This document shows, in pieces, positions 52,990 through 60,333 of a stretch of 64,000 nucleotides of DNA. Within the stretch, counting starts at the first letter, position 1, and each line of letters begins with the position of its first letter. The notes under the pieces were generated by a model. That model ran no database searches. It saw only the letters and a list, made by a program, of their open reading frames with translations, and had not been told where the DNA came from. This DNA comes from an uncultured Collinsella sp. (GTDB lineage: Bacteria > Actinomycetota > Coriobacteriia > Coriobacteriales > Coriobacteriaceae). Location: NCBI GenBank assembly GCA_900548365.1, contig URKM01000002.1, positions 1-64,000 on the forward strand. Reading direction: 5' to 3'. The position numbers and the translations under genes are program-made.

Positions 52990-53731
52990 CATCGCCATCA
53001 TGGGAGACGGCCGCATGGGCTCGCTCATTCGCCAGACGGCAGAAGCCATGCGCGACGCAAATCAGAACCCCGTCTTTAACGTAGCGGCCCAAATCGGATT
53101 CGATCTTGAACGGATTCAAGCCGCACCCGCAGCAGACGTTCTGATCGACTTCTCAAACGTCGCGACCCTGCCCGCGGTCGAGGCCTACGTCAAGCGATGC
53201 GGATGCGCCCTGGTGAGCGGCACCACCGGGTATTCTGCGGATGAGATGGAGCGCCTGCGCGCTCTGGGCAACAACGCTGCTGTCCTACATTCGGGCAACT
53301 ACTCCATAGGCGTGGCGGCCCTGCGCCACCTCACCGCCCAAGCGGCCCGCGAGCTCCCCGGCTTTGACGTAGAGATCTGCGAGACGCACCACAACCAAAA
53401 GGTCGATGCGCCCAGTGGCACGGCAAACCTGCTGCTCGATACCGTCATGGACGCCCAGGCAGCTGCCGGCCGCGGGGAGTATTCCCCCGTGTTTGGCCGC
53501 TTTGGCATGTGCGGCGCGCGCGATCCACATGAGATCGGCATGCACTCGCTTCGCGGCGGCACCGTCGCAGGCGTACACACGGTCTCCTTCTTTGGCCCGG
53601 ACGAGGAGGTCACGCTTACGCACCGCGCCGGCAGCCGCCAGATCTTTGTCAACGGCGCCCTTGCCGCAGCGCACAAGATGGCGGCGCGCCAGCCCGGCTT
53701 CTACACCTTCGACCAGGTCATGTTCGACTAA
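52979..53731 (+). CDS. dapB: 4-hydroxy-tetrahydrodipicolinate reductase
   Basis: This 250-residue enzyme reduces the DapA product with NAD(P)H. It starts at TTG 52979, six bases after GGAGG that lies inside the end of dapA, so translation is coupled. The nucleotide-binding start is I-M-G-D-G-R-M-G. The catalytic block is E-T-H-H-N-Q-K-V-D-A-P-S-G-T-A (about residues 138-152), with its His and Lys in place. The gap of about 100 bases to dapH holds a G/C-rich stretch with a short G run but no clear terminator. Confidence 0.95.
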   Translation: MLLNIAIMGDGRMGSLIRQTAEAMRDANQNPVFNVAAQIGFDLERIQAAPAADVLIDFSNVATLPAVEAYVKRCGCALVSGTTGYSADEMERLRALGNNAAVLHSGNYSIGVAALRHLTAQAARELPGFDVEICETHHNQKVDAPSGTANLLLDTVMDAQAAAGRGEYSPVFGRFGMCGARDPHEIGMHSLRGGTVAGVHTVSFFGPDEEVTLTHRAGSRQIFVNGALAAAHKMAARQPGFYTFDQVMFD

Positions 53732-53836
53732 TATCCCGGCACGCCCCCTCCCGCAGATCAAACCCGCCGGCGAGGAGGGGGGGGAATTCGACCCAATCCC
53801 CAAGCCAGTACAGATTCTCGCAAAGAGAGGAACACC

Positions 53837-54553
53837 ATGGATAACACCCAGATGAACGCCCAAGAAATCATCGATTTCATCCGCTGCGCGGAGAAGAGGA
53901 CGCCGGTGAAGCTCTACGTTCGCGAAAAGCCCGGTCAGCGGATCGACTGGAAGGGCGCGCATGTCTTCGGCGGCCGCAAGGGCAAGATCATCTTCGGCGA
54001 CTGGGGCGAGCTGTCCGGCATCTTGCAGGACAACGCGGACTCCATCGACTACTACGAGGTCGAGAACGACGGCCGCAACTCCGCCGTGCCCCTACTCGAT
54101 ACCAAGGGCGTCAACGCACGCATCGAGCCCGGCGCGATCATTCGCGACCGCGTCTCCATCGGCGACAACGCCGTCATCATGATGGGCGCTGTCATCAACA
54201 TCGGCGCCGTCATCGGCGAGGGGACCATGATCGACATGGGCGCCATCCTGGGCGGCCGCGCCACGGTGGGCAAGAACTGCCACATCGGCGCGGGCACCGT
54301 GCTCGCCGGCGTCATCGAGCCGGCGAGCGCCACGCCCGTGATCATCGAGGACGGCGTCATGATCGGCGCCAACGCCGTGGTGCTCGAAGGGGTCCACGTT
54401 GGTAAGAACGCCGTGGTCGCCGCCGGCGCCGTCGTTGTAGAGGACGTCCCCGATAACACCGTAGTCGTCGGCGTCCCCGCCCGCGCGATCAAGCGGCGCG
54501 ACGAGAAGACCGATAGCAAGACAGGCCTGGTAGAGGGCCTACGCCAGCTGTAA
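53837..54553 (+). CDS. dapH: Tetrahydrodipicolinate N-acetyltransferase
   Basis: This 238-residue acyltransferase belongs to the left-handed beta-helix (hexapeptide) family. Hexapeptide repeats run from about residue 95 to 205 ([28 protein letters not shown]). The marks of DapH are [12 protein letters not shown] and the N-terminal A-Q-E-I-I-D-F-I-R. It acetylates tetrahydrodipicolinate, committing the pathway to the acetylase branch, which then needs an aminotransferase and a deacetylase (candidates at 57904 and 48998). AGAGAGG precedes the ATG. Confidence 0.94.
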   Translation: MDNTQMNAQEIIDFIRCAEKRTPVKLYVREKPGQRIDWKGAHVFGGRKGKIIFGDWGELSGILQDNADSIDYYEVENDGRNSAVPLLDTKGVNARIEPGAIIRDRVSIGDNAVIMMGAVINIGAVIGEGTMIDMGAILGGRATVGKNCHIGAGTVLAGVIEPASATPVIIEDGVMIGANAVVLEGVHVGKNAVVAAGAVVVEDVPDNTVVVGVPARAIKRRDEKTDSKTGLVEGLRQL

Positions 54554-54586
54554 GCACAGCCGCATAAAAGGAGTTACCGCCACCCG

Positions 54587-54898
54587 CTATCGTTCGGGGC
54601 TTGCCATGAGCTGAATCGCCGACCTGTCCGCCAACGTTGCAAAATCCGCGCCCAACCAGATACTCGACTCCCCCGCCCCAAACACCAACGGCATGCGATC
54701 GTGCACGGGAGAGACGGCTGCATTGGGTCGGGTGGTAACGATGGATAGCCGGCCTTCTTGCTGAACGCCGGCTAGCAAAAACGCACCGGCATGTAGCAGT
54801 CTGAACCTATTCTGACGGCAAACGGGCTTTCCCGTTTTCTCGCTCAATACGGTTTCCGCGCGATGCCCCTCGTAAAACGACCGAATTGGACCAGGCAC
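54587..54898 (-). pseudogene. SRAP (YedK/HMCES-like) gene remnant
   Basis: About 103 codons match only the second half of the SRAP family: S-F-Y-E-G-H-R, F-L-L-A-G-V-Q-Q, I-V-T-T-R-P-N-A-A-V-S-P-V-H-D-R-M-P-L-V-F and S-I-W-L-G. SRAP proteins self-cleave to expose Cys2, which crosslinks to abasic sites in single-stranded DNA. Here the N-terminal half with that cysteine is absent, because the frame runs straight into the end of the nucleoid-protein gene 20 bases away. An ATGTGC just upstream is in another frame and leads to a stop. It is most likely a decaying remnant, though expression of the fragment cannot be ruled out. Confidence 0.7.
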
Positions 54899-54918
54899 AT
54901 AGGCGGGAGCGCGAGCGC

Positions 54919-55923
54919 CTATCGGTTCTCGATGCTGCCGATGTTCTTCAGCGCCAGGGTGATCAGCCCGTTGGGTTCGTTGACGAACTCGATGTACTCG
55001 GGATTGTTGCCCATCTCGGCGGGGAAGCTGATCTCGATACCGGTGTCGGTGCGAATCTTATGGTTGCGAACCGCCGCACGCTCAACCTGCGCGCGCTCAA
55101 CGGGAACGCGCTCGGGGAGGCGCTCCTCCTGGAGGCTCGCCTTGATCGCATCGCGGATCACGGGCTCGTCCTCGAACGCCTCGTCGACGATGTCCCACGG
55201 CGGCAGCTCCTCGTCCTCCTCCACGGCCTCCGCCACGGCGGCCTTGGCCTTCGCGAGCGCCACGGCCGTGTTGGCACCATGCTCCTCGGCCACCTGCTCG
55301 ACCACGCGCGTCACCACATCGATGACCTCTTTACCCGAAACGCCGGTCTCGCATTGCAGTAAACCGTCCGGAATCAGGTACACGTCCTCCCCCGCGATCT
55401 TACGCTTCTTCTCCTGGAAGAACACCTCGAGGGTGCTCGCGCGAACCAGGGCGTAGGACGCGACCTTTTGAGATGGGCTGGGAAGGATGGCGTAGTGGCG
55501 GGCGATATCGTTGCGCACCTCGCCACCCTCGCGAGCGACCTCGTGCATGAAGGCCATACGGCTGCCCATCAGCATGACGGCGAACCAGCGGACGTCGTCA
55601 TCGTCTTCGAAGTCCGCCACGAACACATCGGTGGATTCGGCCTTCTCTGCCTTGGCGAGTTCGGCTGAGACGAACTCGGCGATCTGCAGCGACAAATCGA
55701 TGAAATCCCGTTCGCCGAAGAAGTACGATCTGAGCTCGCCGGCGAAAGCGCTGTTCTCGGAAAAGCTGCCGCGCTTGTTATCGCCCGACGTCCGCGCCCG
55801 ACGCAGATGCGACGTCACGAAGGAGCGAACGGTGCGTGTGTCCAAATCGAGCTCGCGCTGGGAGAACACGTTCACCGCGGATTCGAAATCGAGGATATGC
55901 AAGATAGCGTGGTTGACCTTCAT
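54919..55923 (-). CDS. Nucleoid-associated protein (NdpA/YejK family)
   Basis: This 334-residue protein starts at ATG 55923, five bases after GGAAAGG; a GTG six bases earlier is part of that site. The sequence shows the family pattern: M-K-V-N-H-A-I-L-H-I-L-D at the start, an acidic middle (F-E-D-D-D-D-V-R-W-F), and a C-terminal I-S-F-P-A-E-M-G-N-N-P-E-Y-I-E. Members bind the nucleoid; a defined reaction is not known. In many gut bacteria they occur near mobile or defence genes, but here it sits between a broken SRAP gene and a PTS gene. Confidence 0.88.
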   Translation of the reverse strand: MKVNHAILHILDFESAVNVFSQRELDLDTRTVRSFVTSHLRRARTSGDNKRGSFSENSAFAGELRSYFFGERDFIDLSLQIAEFVSAELAKAEKAESTDVFVADFEDDDDVRWFAVMLMGSRMAFMHEVAREGGEVRNDIARHYAILPSPSQKVASYALVRASTLEVFFQEKKRKIAGEDVYLIPDGLLQCETGVSGKEVIDVVTRVVEQVAEEHGANTAVALAKAKAAVAEAVEEDEELPPWDIVDEAFEDEPVIRDAIKASLQEERLPERVPVERAQVERAAVRNHKIRTDTGIEISFPAEMGNNPEYIEFVNEPNGLITLALKNIGSIENR

Positions 55924-55939
55924 GGGCACCTTTCCAAGA

Positions 55940-55971
55940 AGAAAAGAGCTGCCGGCAGATCGCAGGCAGCT
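55940..55971 (-). terminator. Terminator after the PTS EIIA gene
   Basis: Stem AGCTGCC / GGCAGCT (arms 55947-55953 and 55965-55971) is followed on the minus strand by TTTTCTTCTT. It lies between the EIIA stop and the ribosome binding site of the nucleoid-protein gene. Confidence 0.7.
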
Positions 55972-56019
55972 TGACGATGAGCAGATGGAGGGACGATGCC
56001 GTCGCGGCGCACCCAGCGC

Positions 56020-56580
56020 CTATGATTTCACGACAACCAAGGGATCACCGACTTTGACCAGCGGATGCCCGGCGAACAACGTGTTGGATTGACCGATCAG
56101 CTTCACCTTGTCGAGCAGGGACGGGCTCGTCACGATCACGGTCACCACGTCGTCGTACCCTGCCGCCTTCACGGCCTCGTCATCGAAGACGAGGATGGGT
56201 TCACCGGCGGTAACGACCTGCTCGGATTCGACGAGGCGCGTGAAGCCTTTGCCGTCGAGCTTAACCGTGTCGATGCCGACATGGATGATGAGCTCGATAC
56301 CGGAATCGGTGCGAAGGCCAATGGAGTGATTCGTGACGGTGGTCGCCGCGATGCGGCCGGACGCGGGGGCGTAGATCACATTGCCAACGGGAACGATGCC
56401 GTAGCCGCGACCGAAGAGGCCGGTGGAGATGGTTTCGTCCTTGATCTCGGAAAGCTCGACCAAGACGCCCGAGATGGGCGCGTAGATGGAATCGGGCCTC
56501 GTTGCGAACGAGGCGCTGGGATACACGGGGTCCTCGTTGGAGATACCCAGGGTCTTCTTGATCTTATCGAATAGAATCAT
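56020..56580 (-). CDS. PTS EIIA component, glucose family (Crr-like)
   Basis: This 186-residue soluble protein starts after a perfect AGGAGGT. It matches EIIA-Glc: I-Y-A-P-I-S-G (about residue 32), G-I-V-P-V-G-N-V-I-Y-A-P-A-S-G, then the two active-site histidines in T-N-H-S-I-G-L and L-I-I-H-V-G-I-D-T-V. The second is the phosphorylated one. It accepts phosphate from HPr and passes it to an EIIB domain. No glucose-family EIIBC gene is adjacent, so its partner lies elsewhere; the nearby fruA carries its own, unrelated EIIA. Confidence 0.93.
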   Translation of the reverse strand: MILFDKIKKTLGISNEDPVYPSASFATRPDSIYAPISGVLVELSEIKDETISTGLFGRGYGIVPVGNVIYAPASGRIAATTVTNHSIGLRTDSGIELIIHVGIDTVKLDGKGFTRLVESEQVVTAGEPILVFDDEAVKAAGYDDVVTVIVTSPSLLDKVKLIGQSNTLFAGHPLVKVGDPLVVVKS

Positions 56581-56703
56581 GTGCTACCTCCTGCAGCGCA
56601 ATGGATCGCGGGCTGAGCGCCGGCGATCCTCCCATGCCTTCCATGGTACCCAAGACGGAGATGCGGGCGGATGGGAAGCAGGGTTACATGCAACAAACGA
56701 ACA

Positions 56704-56734
56704 AAAGCGGGTGGTCTGTTGAACCACCCGCTTT
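56704..56734 (-). terminator. Terminator after ldh
   Basis: A perfect 12-bp stem AAAGCGGGTGGT / ACCACCCGCTTT with a seven-base loop ends with T bases on the minus strand. It lies 55 bases past the ldh stop. Confidence 0.85.
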
Positions 56735-56789
56735 CGAGCCAGCCGTTTGGCGGTATCGGCACCGCAGCAAGCGAACGAGAAACCGTGCG

Positions 56790-57740
56790 CTACGCCTCGA
56801 AATCCACCTGGTCGATGACGTCCTTCAGCGCGGAAGCCGAGCGATGCAGCTCAGCGAGCTCGCCTTCGTCGAGGGACACGGGAACGCGGCACTCGATACC
56901 GTTGCGGCCGACGATGGTGGGCATGGAGATGGCGATATCCTCGAGGCCGTACTCGCCCACCATGAGGCTGGAAACGGGCAGGATGTGCTTCTCGTCGCGC
57001 ATGATCGCGGTGCACAGACGCTTTACGGACATGGCGATGCCGTAGTAGGTGGCGTGCTTCTTGGAGATGATCTCGTAGGCGGCGTTCTTCACGTCGTCGG
57101 CGATGCGCTTCTCGGCCGCCTCGTGGTCGAAGTGGCCGCGCATCTCGCAGAAGTCGTGCAGGGGCACGCCGGAGACGTTGGCGCTCGACCAGACGGCGAG
57201 CTCGGAATCACCATGCTCGCCGATGATGTAGGCGTGCACGTTGCGCGGATCGACGCCCAGGTGCGCGCCGAGCGCGTCCTTGAGGCGAGCGGAGTCGAGG
57301 ACGGTACCGGAACCGATGACATGGCTCTCGGGAAGACCGGACATCTTGATAGCGGCATAGGTGAGCACGTCGACCGGGTTGGAAACGATGAGCAAGATCC
57401 CCTCGAAGCCGGTCTCGCGAATCTGCGGGATGATCGACTTGAAGATGTTGACGTTCTTGTTCACCAGGTCAAGACGGGTCTCACCGGGCTTCTGGGCGGC
57501 ACCCGCGGTGACCACGATGATGGCGGCGTCCGCAGCATCCTGGTAGTCGCCGGCATAGATCTTCATGGGGCTGGCGAACGGGGCGCCATGGCTGATGTCG
57601 AGCGCCTCGCCCTCGGCGCGATCGCGGTCGACGTCGATAAGGACCATCTCGCTGAACAGGCCGCTCTGCATGAGGGCGAACGCGGAGGAAGAGCCAACGA
57701 AACCGCAACCGACGATGGCGACTTTCCTATCATTAACCAT
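56790..57740 (-). CDS. ldh: L-lactate dehydrogenase
   Basis: This 316-residue enzyme reduces pyruvate to L-lactate with NADH and so regenerates NAD in fermentation. The start is ATG 57740, after AGAAGGGA; the in-frame extension upstream lacks a site. The Rossmann start is V-A-I-V-G-C-G-F-V-G-S-S. Substrate and catalytic marks are V-T-A-G-A-A-Q-K-P-G-E-T-R (loop with Gln and Arg), V-S-N-P-V-D-V-L-T, and I-G-E-H-G-D-S-E (catalytic His, about residue 178). The loop residue Gln points to lactate rather than malate. It is a single-gene transcript with its own terminator. Confidence 0.95.
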   Translation of the reverse strand: MVNDRKVAIVGCGFVGSSSAFALMQSGLFSEMVLIDVDRDRAEGEALDISHGAPFASPMKIYAGDYQDAADAAIIVVTAGAAQKPGETRLDLVNKNVNIFKSIIPQIRETGFEGILLIVSNPVDVLTYAAIKMSGLPESHVIGSGTVLDSARLKDALGAHLGVDPRNVHAYIIGEHGDSELAVWSSANVSGVPLHDFCEMRGHFDHEAAEKRIADDVKNAAYEIISKKHATYYGIAMSVKRLCTAIMRDEKHILPVSSLMVGEYGLEDIAISMPTIVGRNGIECRVPVSLDEGELAELHRSASALKDVIDQVDFEA

Positions 57741-57812
57741 GGGTGTTCCCTTCTCTTTCGAAGTCCTCGACCGCCGGAGACACGCTTTCACCGCCCAGGG
57801 CTTCGCATCTGA

Positions 57813-57830
57813 TAACAATTTCGATTGTAA
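57813..57830. promoter_or_regulatory. Inverted repeat in the ldh upstream region
   Basis: TAACAAT (57813-57819) and ATTGTAA (57824-57830) form an inverted repeat with one mismatch, 73-90 bases upstream of ldh. A TACAAT that could be a -10 element on the minus strand overlaps the right arm. It could be a redox-type operator site, but the match to any known site is weak. Confidence 0.35.
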
Positions 57831-57876
57831 CGCTCGGTTACTGAAAATAAAGGTCCGTATACCGATTTTTTATTGA

Positions 57877-57900
57877 CAGATTCATAAGGTTCTGAATCTG
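57877..57900 (-). terminator. Possible terminator of the aminotransferase gene
   Basis: Stem CAGATTC / GAATCTG with a ten-base loop lies directly after the aminotransferase stop and is followed on the minus strand by an A/T-rich stretch. The stem is short, so this is a weak call. Confidence 0.4.
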
Positions 57901-57903
57901 GTT

Positions 57904-59070
57904 CTATCCAAGGATACCAGCATCGCGAATCGCCTCGACGGCGAGCGCGAGCTTCTCGGGTGGAAGCACGAGCGCCATGCGGACATATCCCTCGCCATGA
58001 GGGCCGAAGCTCGCTCCCGGGGTCACGATCACGCCCGCCCGCTCCATGAGCTCCTCGCAAAAAGCCAGCGAATCCGTTCGGTCGCCCGGAAGCTTGCACC
58101 AGATGAACATCGAGCCGTGCGCGTTGGGGCGCTCCCAGCCGAGCGATTCGAGCCCGGAGCACAGGGCGTCGCGGCGCTCCTGATACGCCAGGCGCTGCGC
58201 CTCGACCTCGTCGAGCGGGCCCTCCAGCGCGGCGATCGCCGCCTTTTGGATGGGCAGGAACATGCCGAAGTCGATCTGGCCGCGAAGCTTCGCGAACGCG
58301 CCCACCACGTCGGCGCGACCCACGATGAAACCGATGCGGGCACCGGTGACGTTGAAGGACTTCGAGAGCGAGAAGAACTCGACGCCCACCTCGAGCGCCC
58401 CGGGATAGGACAGGAAGCTGCCCCCGCGCGGGCCGTCATAGGTGATGTCGGAATAGGCGTTGTCGTGCACGATCAGCAGGTCATGCGCGCGAGCGAACGC
58501 GATGATCTCCTCGTAGAGCTCCGGGGTGCCCACGGACCCCACCGGGTTGGCGGGAAGCGAGACGATCATGTACTTCGCCCGATCCGCCACCTCGGGATCG
58601 ATGCCGGCGACATAGGGCAGGAAGTCATGCTCGGCGTTCAGCGGGTAGTACGCGAGATTCGCGCCGGCTATCTTCGCGCCCGCCTCGAACACCGGGTAGC
58701 ACGGATCGGGCACCAGGATGGTGTCGCCGGGATTGAGCAAGGCGAGGCCGAGATGCCCGACCCCCTCCTGCGTTCCGTTGCAGGAGGCGACCATATCGGG
58801 CGTGATCCCCTGGACGCCGAAGCGACGCTCGTAGTAATCGCACACGGCCTGCTTGAGCTCCGGAAGGTCGCGCAAGCTGTACTTCCACATATCTGGATCG
58901 TTCGCAGCTTCCGTCAACGCCGAGACCACGTGGGCGTACGGCGCGAAATCAGGGGTTCCCACCGAGAGGTTGTAAATGGTCCGGCCCTCGGCCTCGAGCT
59001 GCAAGCGCTTATGGTTGAGGGAGGCGAAGACCTCTTCACCGAAAAGGTCGAGCTTGTCTGCAAACTGCAT
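57904..59070 (-). CDS. Class I/II aminotransferase, candidate N-acetyl-DAP or DAP aminotransferase
   Basis: This 388-residue PLP enzyme starts at ATG 59070 after AAAGGATT; the open frame continues 702 bases upstream, but that part overlaps fruK and is arginine/serine-rich, so it is not coding. Motifs are Y-N-L-S-V-G-T-P-D-F (start of the core), N-G-T-Q-E-G-V-G, V-P-D-P-C-Y-P-V-F, N-P-V-G-S-V-G, V-H-D-N-A-Y-S-D-I, and the PLP lysine in S-L-S-K-S-F-N-V-T-G-A-R-I-G-F. It resembles aminotransferases of the aspartate/LL-DAP group. With dapH and the M20 gene a few kilobases away, N-acetyl-DAP transamination is plausible. Alanine or other amino-acid transamination is an alternative. Confidence 0.87.
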   Translation of the reverse strand: MQFADKLDLFGEEVFASLNHKRLQLEAEGRTIYNLSVGTPDFAPYAHVVSALTEAANDPDMWKYSLRDLPELKQAVCDYYERRFGVQGITPDMVASCNGTQEGVGHLGLALLNPGDTILVPDPCYPVFEAGAKIAGANLAYYPLNAEHDFLPYVAGIDPEVADRAKYMIVSLPANPVGSVGTPELYEEIIAFARAHDLLIVHDNAYSDITYDGPRGGSFLSYPGALEVGVEFFSLSKSFNVTGARIGFIVGRADVVGAFAKLRGQIDFGMFLPIQKAAIAALEGPLDEVEAQRLAYQERRDALCSGLESLGWERPNAHGSMFIWCKLPGDRTDSLAFCEELMERAGVIVTPGASFGPHGEGYVRMALVLPPEKLALAVEAIRDAGILG

Positions 59071-59212
59071 GGGAATCCTTTCTGATCTCGAACCCGTCCC
59101 GAGCAAGCCGGCGACGGCACGACGTATGAGCGGACGGCAAGCGCGGAGCCCGATGGGCGCCGAGGTGCTCGCGGGCTCGCGCCCGACCTTCATTATGCGC
59201 CTATTTACATGA

Positions 59213-59239
59213 AGACGCCGCCGGAGACCGGCGGCGTCT
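59213..59239 (-). terminator. Hairpin after fruK
   Basis: A perfect 12-bp stem AGACGCCGCCGG / CCGGCGGCGTCT with a three-base loop lies 61 bases after the fruK stop and before the aminotransferase start. The T tract is weak. Confidence 0.75.
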
Positions 59240-59299
59240 GGCAAGCGATGCGAAGCTATGGAGCGACGGGGCCGCCAAGCGAATCGAGAACGAGACGAG

Positions 59300-60232
59300 C
59301 TAGCGAACCAGCCGGACCGAGATGCCCTGCTCGTAATCCTCGACATGTGCGAAATCACCGAGGCCCGCGCACTCGACCACGTTGGCGCCGGTCGCCATGG
59401 AGCGGCGCAGGGCGTCCTCGACGCGCTCGGGCTCTGAGGCCCAGATGGAAAGGAACGCCGCGAGCGAGGAGTCTCCCGCGCACACCGTGGAGAGAACCTT
59501 GACTTCGAACGTGCGGTTCGCGAACCACAGGTGCTCCCCATTCGAGAAATAGGCCCCGTCTCCACCAAGCGTGAGCAGCACGTTCTTGGCACCGCGTTCA
59601 TGAAGCTCGCGCATGGCGGCCTCGACGGATGCATCGTCTCCGCCCGACACCTCGATACCGAAGATGTCTCGAAGCTCATCATCATTGGGCTTGATGAGCA
59701 GCGGCTGCAACGCGAGCAGCTCGGCGAGCTGGGGGCTGGAGATATCGAGCACGAACTCGGCGCCCTGCGCACGGACCCGTTCGATCACGCCGCGCAGGAA
59801 GCCTTCCGAGGCATTCGGCGGAAGCGAGCCGGAGATAACGAGGCAGTCGAGCCCCTCGAGCCCGTCGATCAGGTCGAACATGGCCTGCTCGTCCGCGGCA
59901 TCGATGGCGGCGCCGGCGTTCACCATGTTGTACTCGGTATCGTCACCGGCATTGAGGAACACGTTGACGCGCGTGATGCCCTCGGTCCACACGGGATGGA
60001 CCTCGACGCCGCGCTCGCGCGCACCCTCGACGATGAAGCGGCCGGAGAAACCCGCGAAGAAACCGAGGATAGCCGTGGGAATCCCGAAATGGTCAAGCGT
60101 GAACGAGACGTTGAGACCCTTGCCGTTGGGCGTGTAGACGGCATTCCTGGTACGCGTGACGGTATTGGGAGCCAAACCGTCGCACGATACGTTGTAATCG
60201 ATCGCGGGGTTTGCCGTAAGTGTATAGATCAT
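59300..60232 (-). CDS. fruK: 1-phosphofructokinase
   Basis: This 310-residue PfkB-family kinase phosphorylates fructose 1-phosphate to fructose 1,6-bisphosphate. Motifs are T-L-T-A-N-P-A-I-D-Y at the start, G-K-G-L-N-V-S (about residue 39), I-S-G-S-L-P-P-N-A, I-K-P-N-D-D-E-L and T-V-C-A-G-D-S-S-L (catalytic Asp). Most relatives have G-A-G-D-S; the Cys in place of the first Gly is a mild change. AGGAGGAG precedes the ATG. It follows fruA by 101 bases on the same strand, forming a fructose operon. Confidence 0.93.
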   Translation of the reverse strand: MIYTLTANPAIDYNVSCDGLAPNTVTRTRNAVYTPNGKGLNVSFTLDHFGIPTAILGFFAGFSGRFIVEGARERGVEVHPVWTEGITRVNVFLNAGDDTEYNMVNAGAAIDAADEQAMFDLIDGLEGLDCLVISGSLPPNASEGFLRGVIERVRAQGAEFVLDISSPQLAELLALQPLLIKPNDDELRDIFGIEVSGGDDASVEAAMRELHERGAKNVLLTLGGDGAYFSNGEHLWFANRTFEVKVLSTVCAGDSSLAAFLSIWASEPERVEDALRRSMATGANVVECAGLGDFAHVEDYEQGISVRLVR

Positions 60233-60333
60233 GAACTCCTCCTGACAAACAGTCCGCTTCCATGATCGGAAGCTCTAGGGGCATGCCCGCCGCGGCAGCG
60301 AAACCGGGCGGGCATGCGGTACGGCTCAGCGCG

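Noticed and set aside
54880..54900. ATGTGC just upstream of the SRAP remnant as a true Met-Cys start
   Set aside because: It is in a different frame from the SRAP motifs, meets a stop after 18 codons, and is too close to replace the missing 90-100 residues.
59071..59772. Extension of the aminotransferase frame by 234 codons
   Set aside because: The extension overlaps fruK on the same strand, is Arg/Ser-rich, and a good binding site marks the start at 59070.
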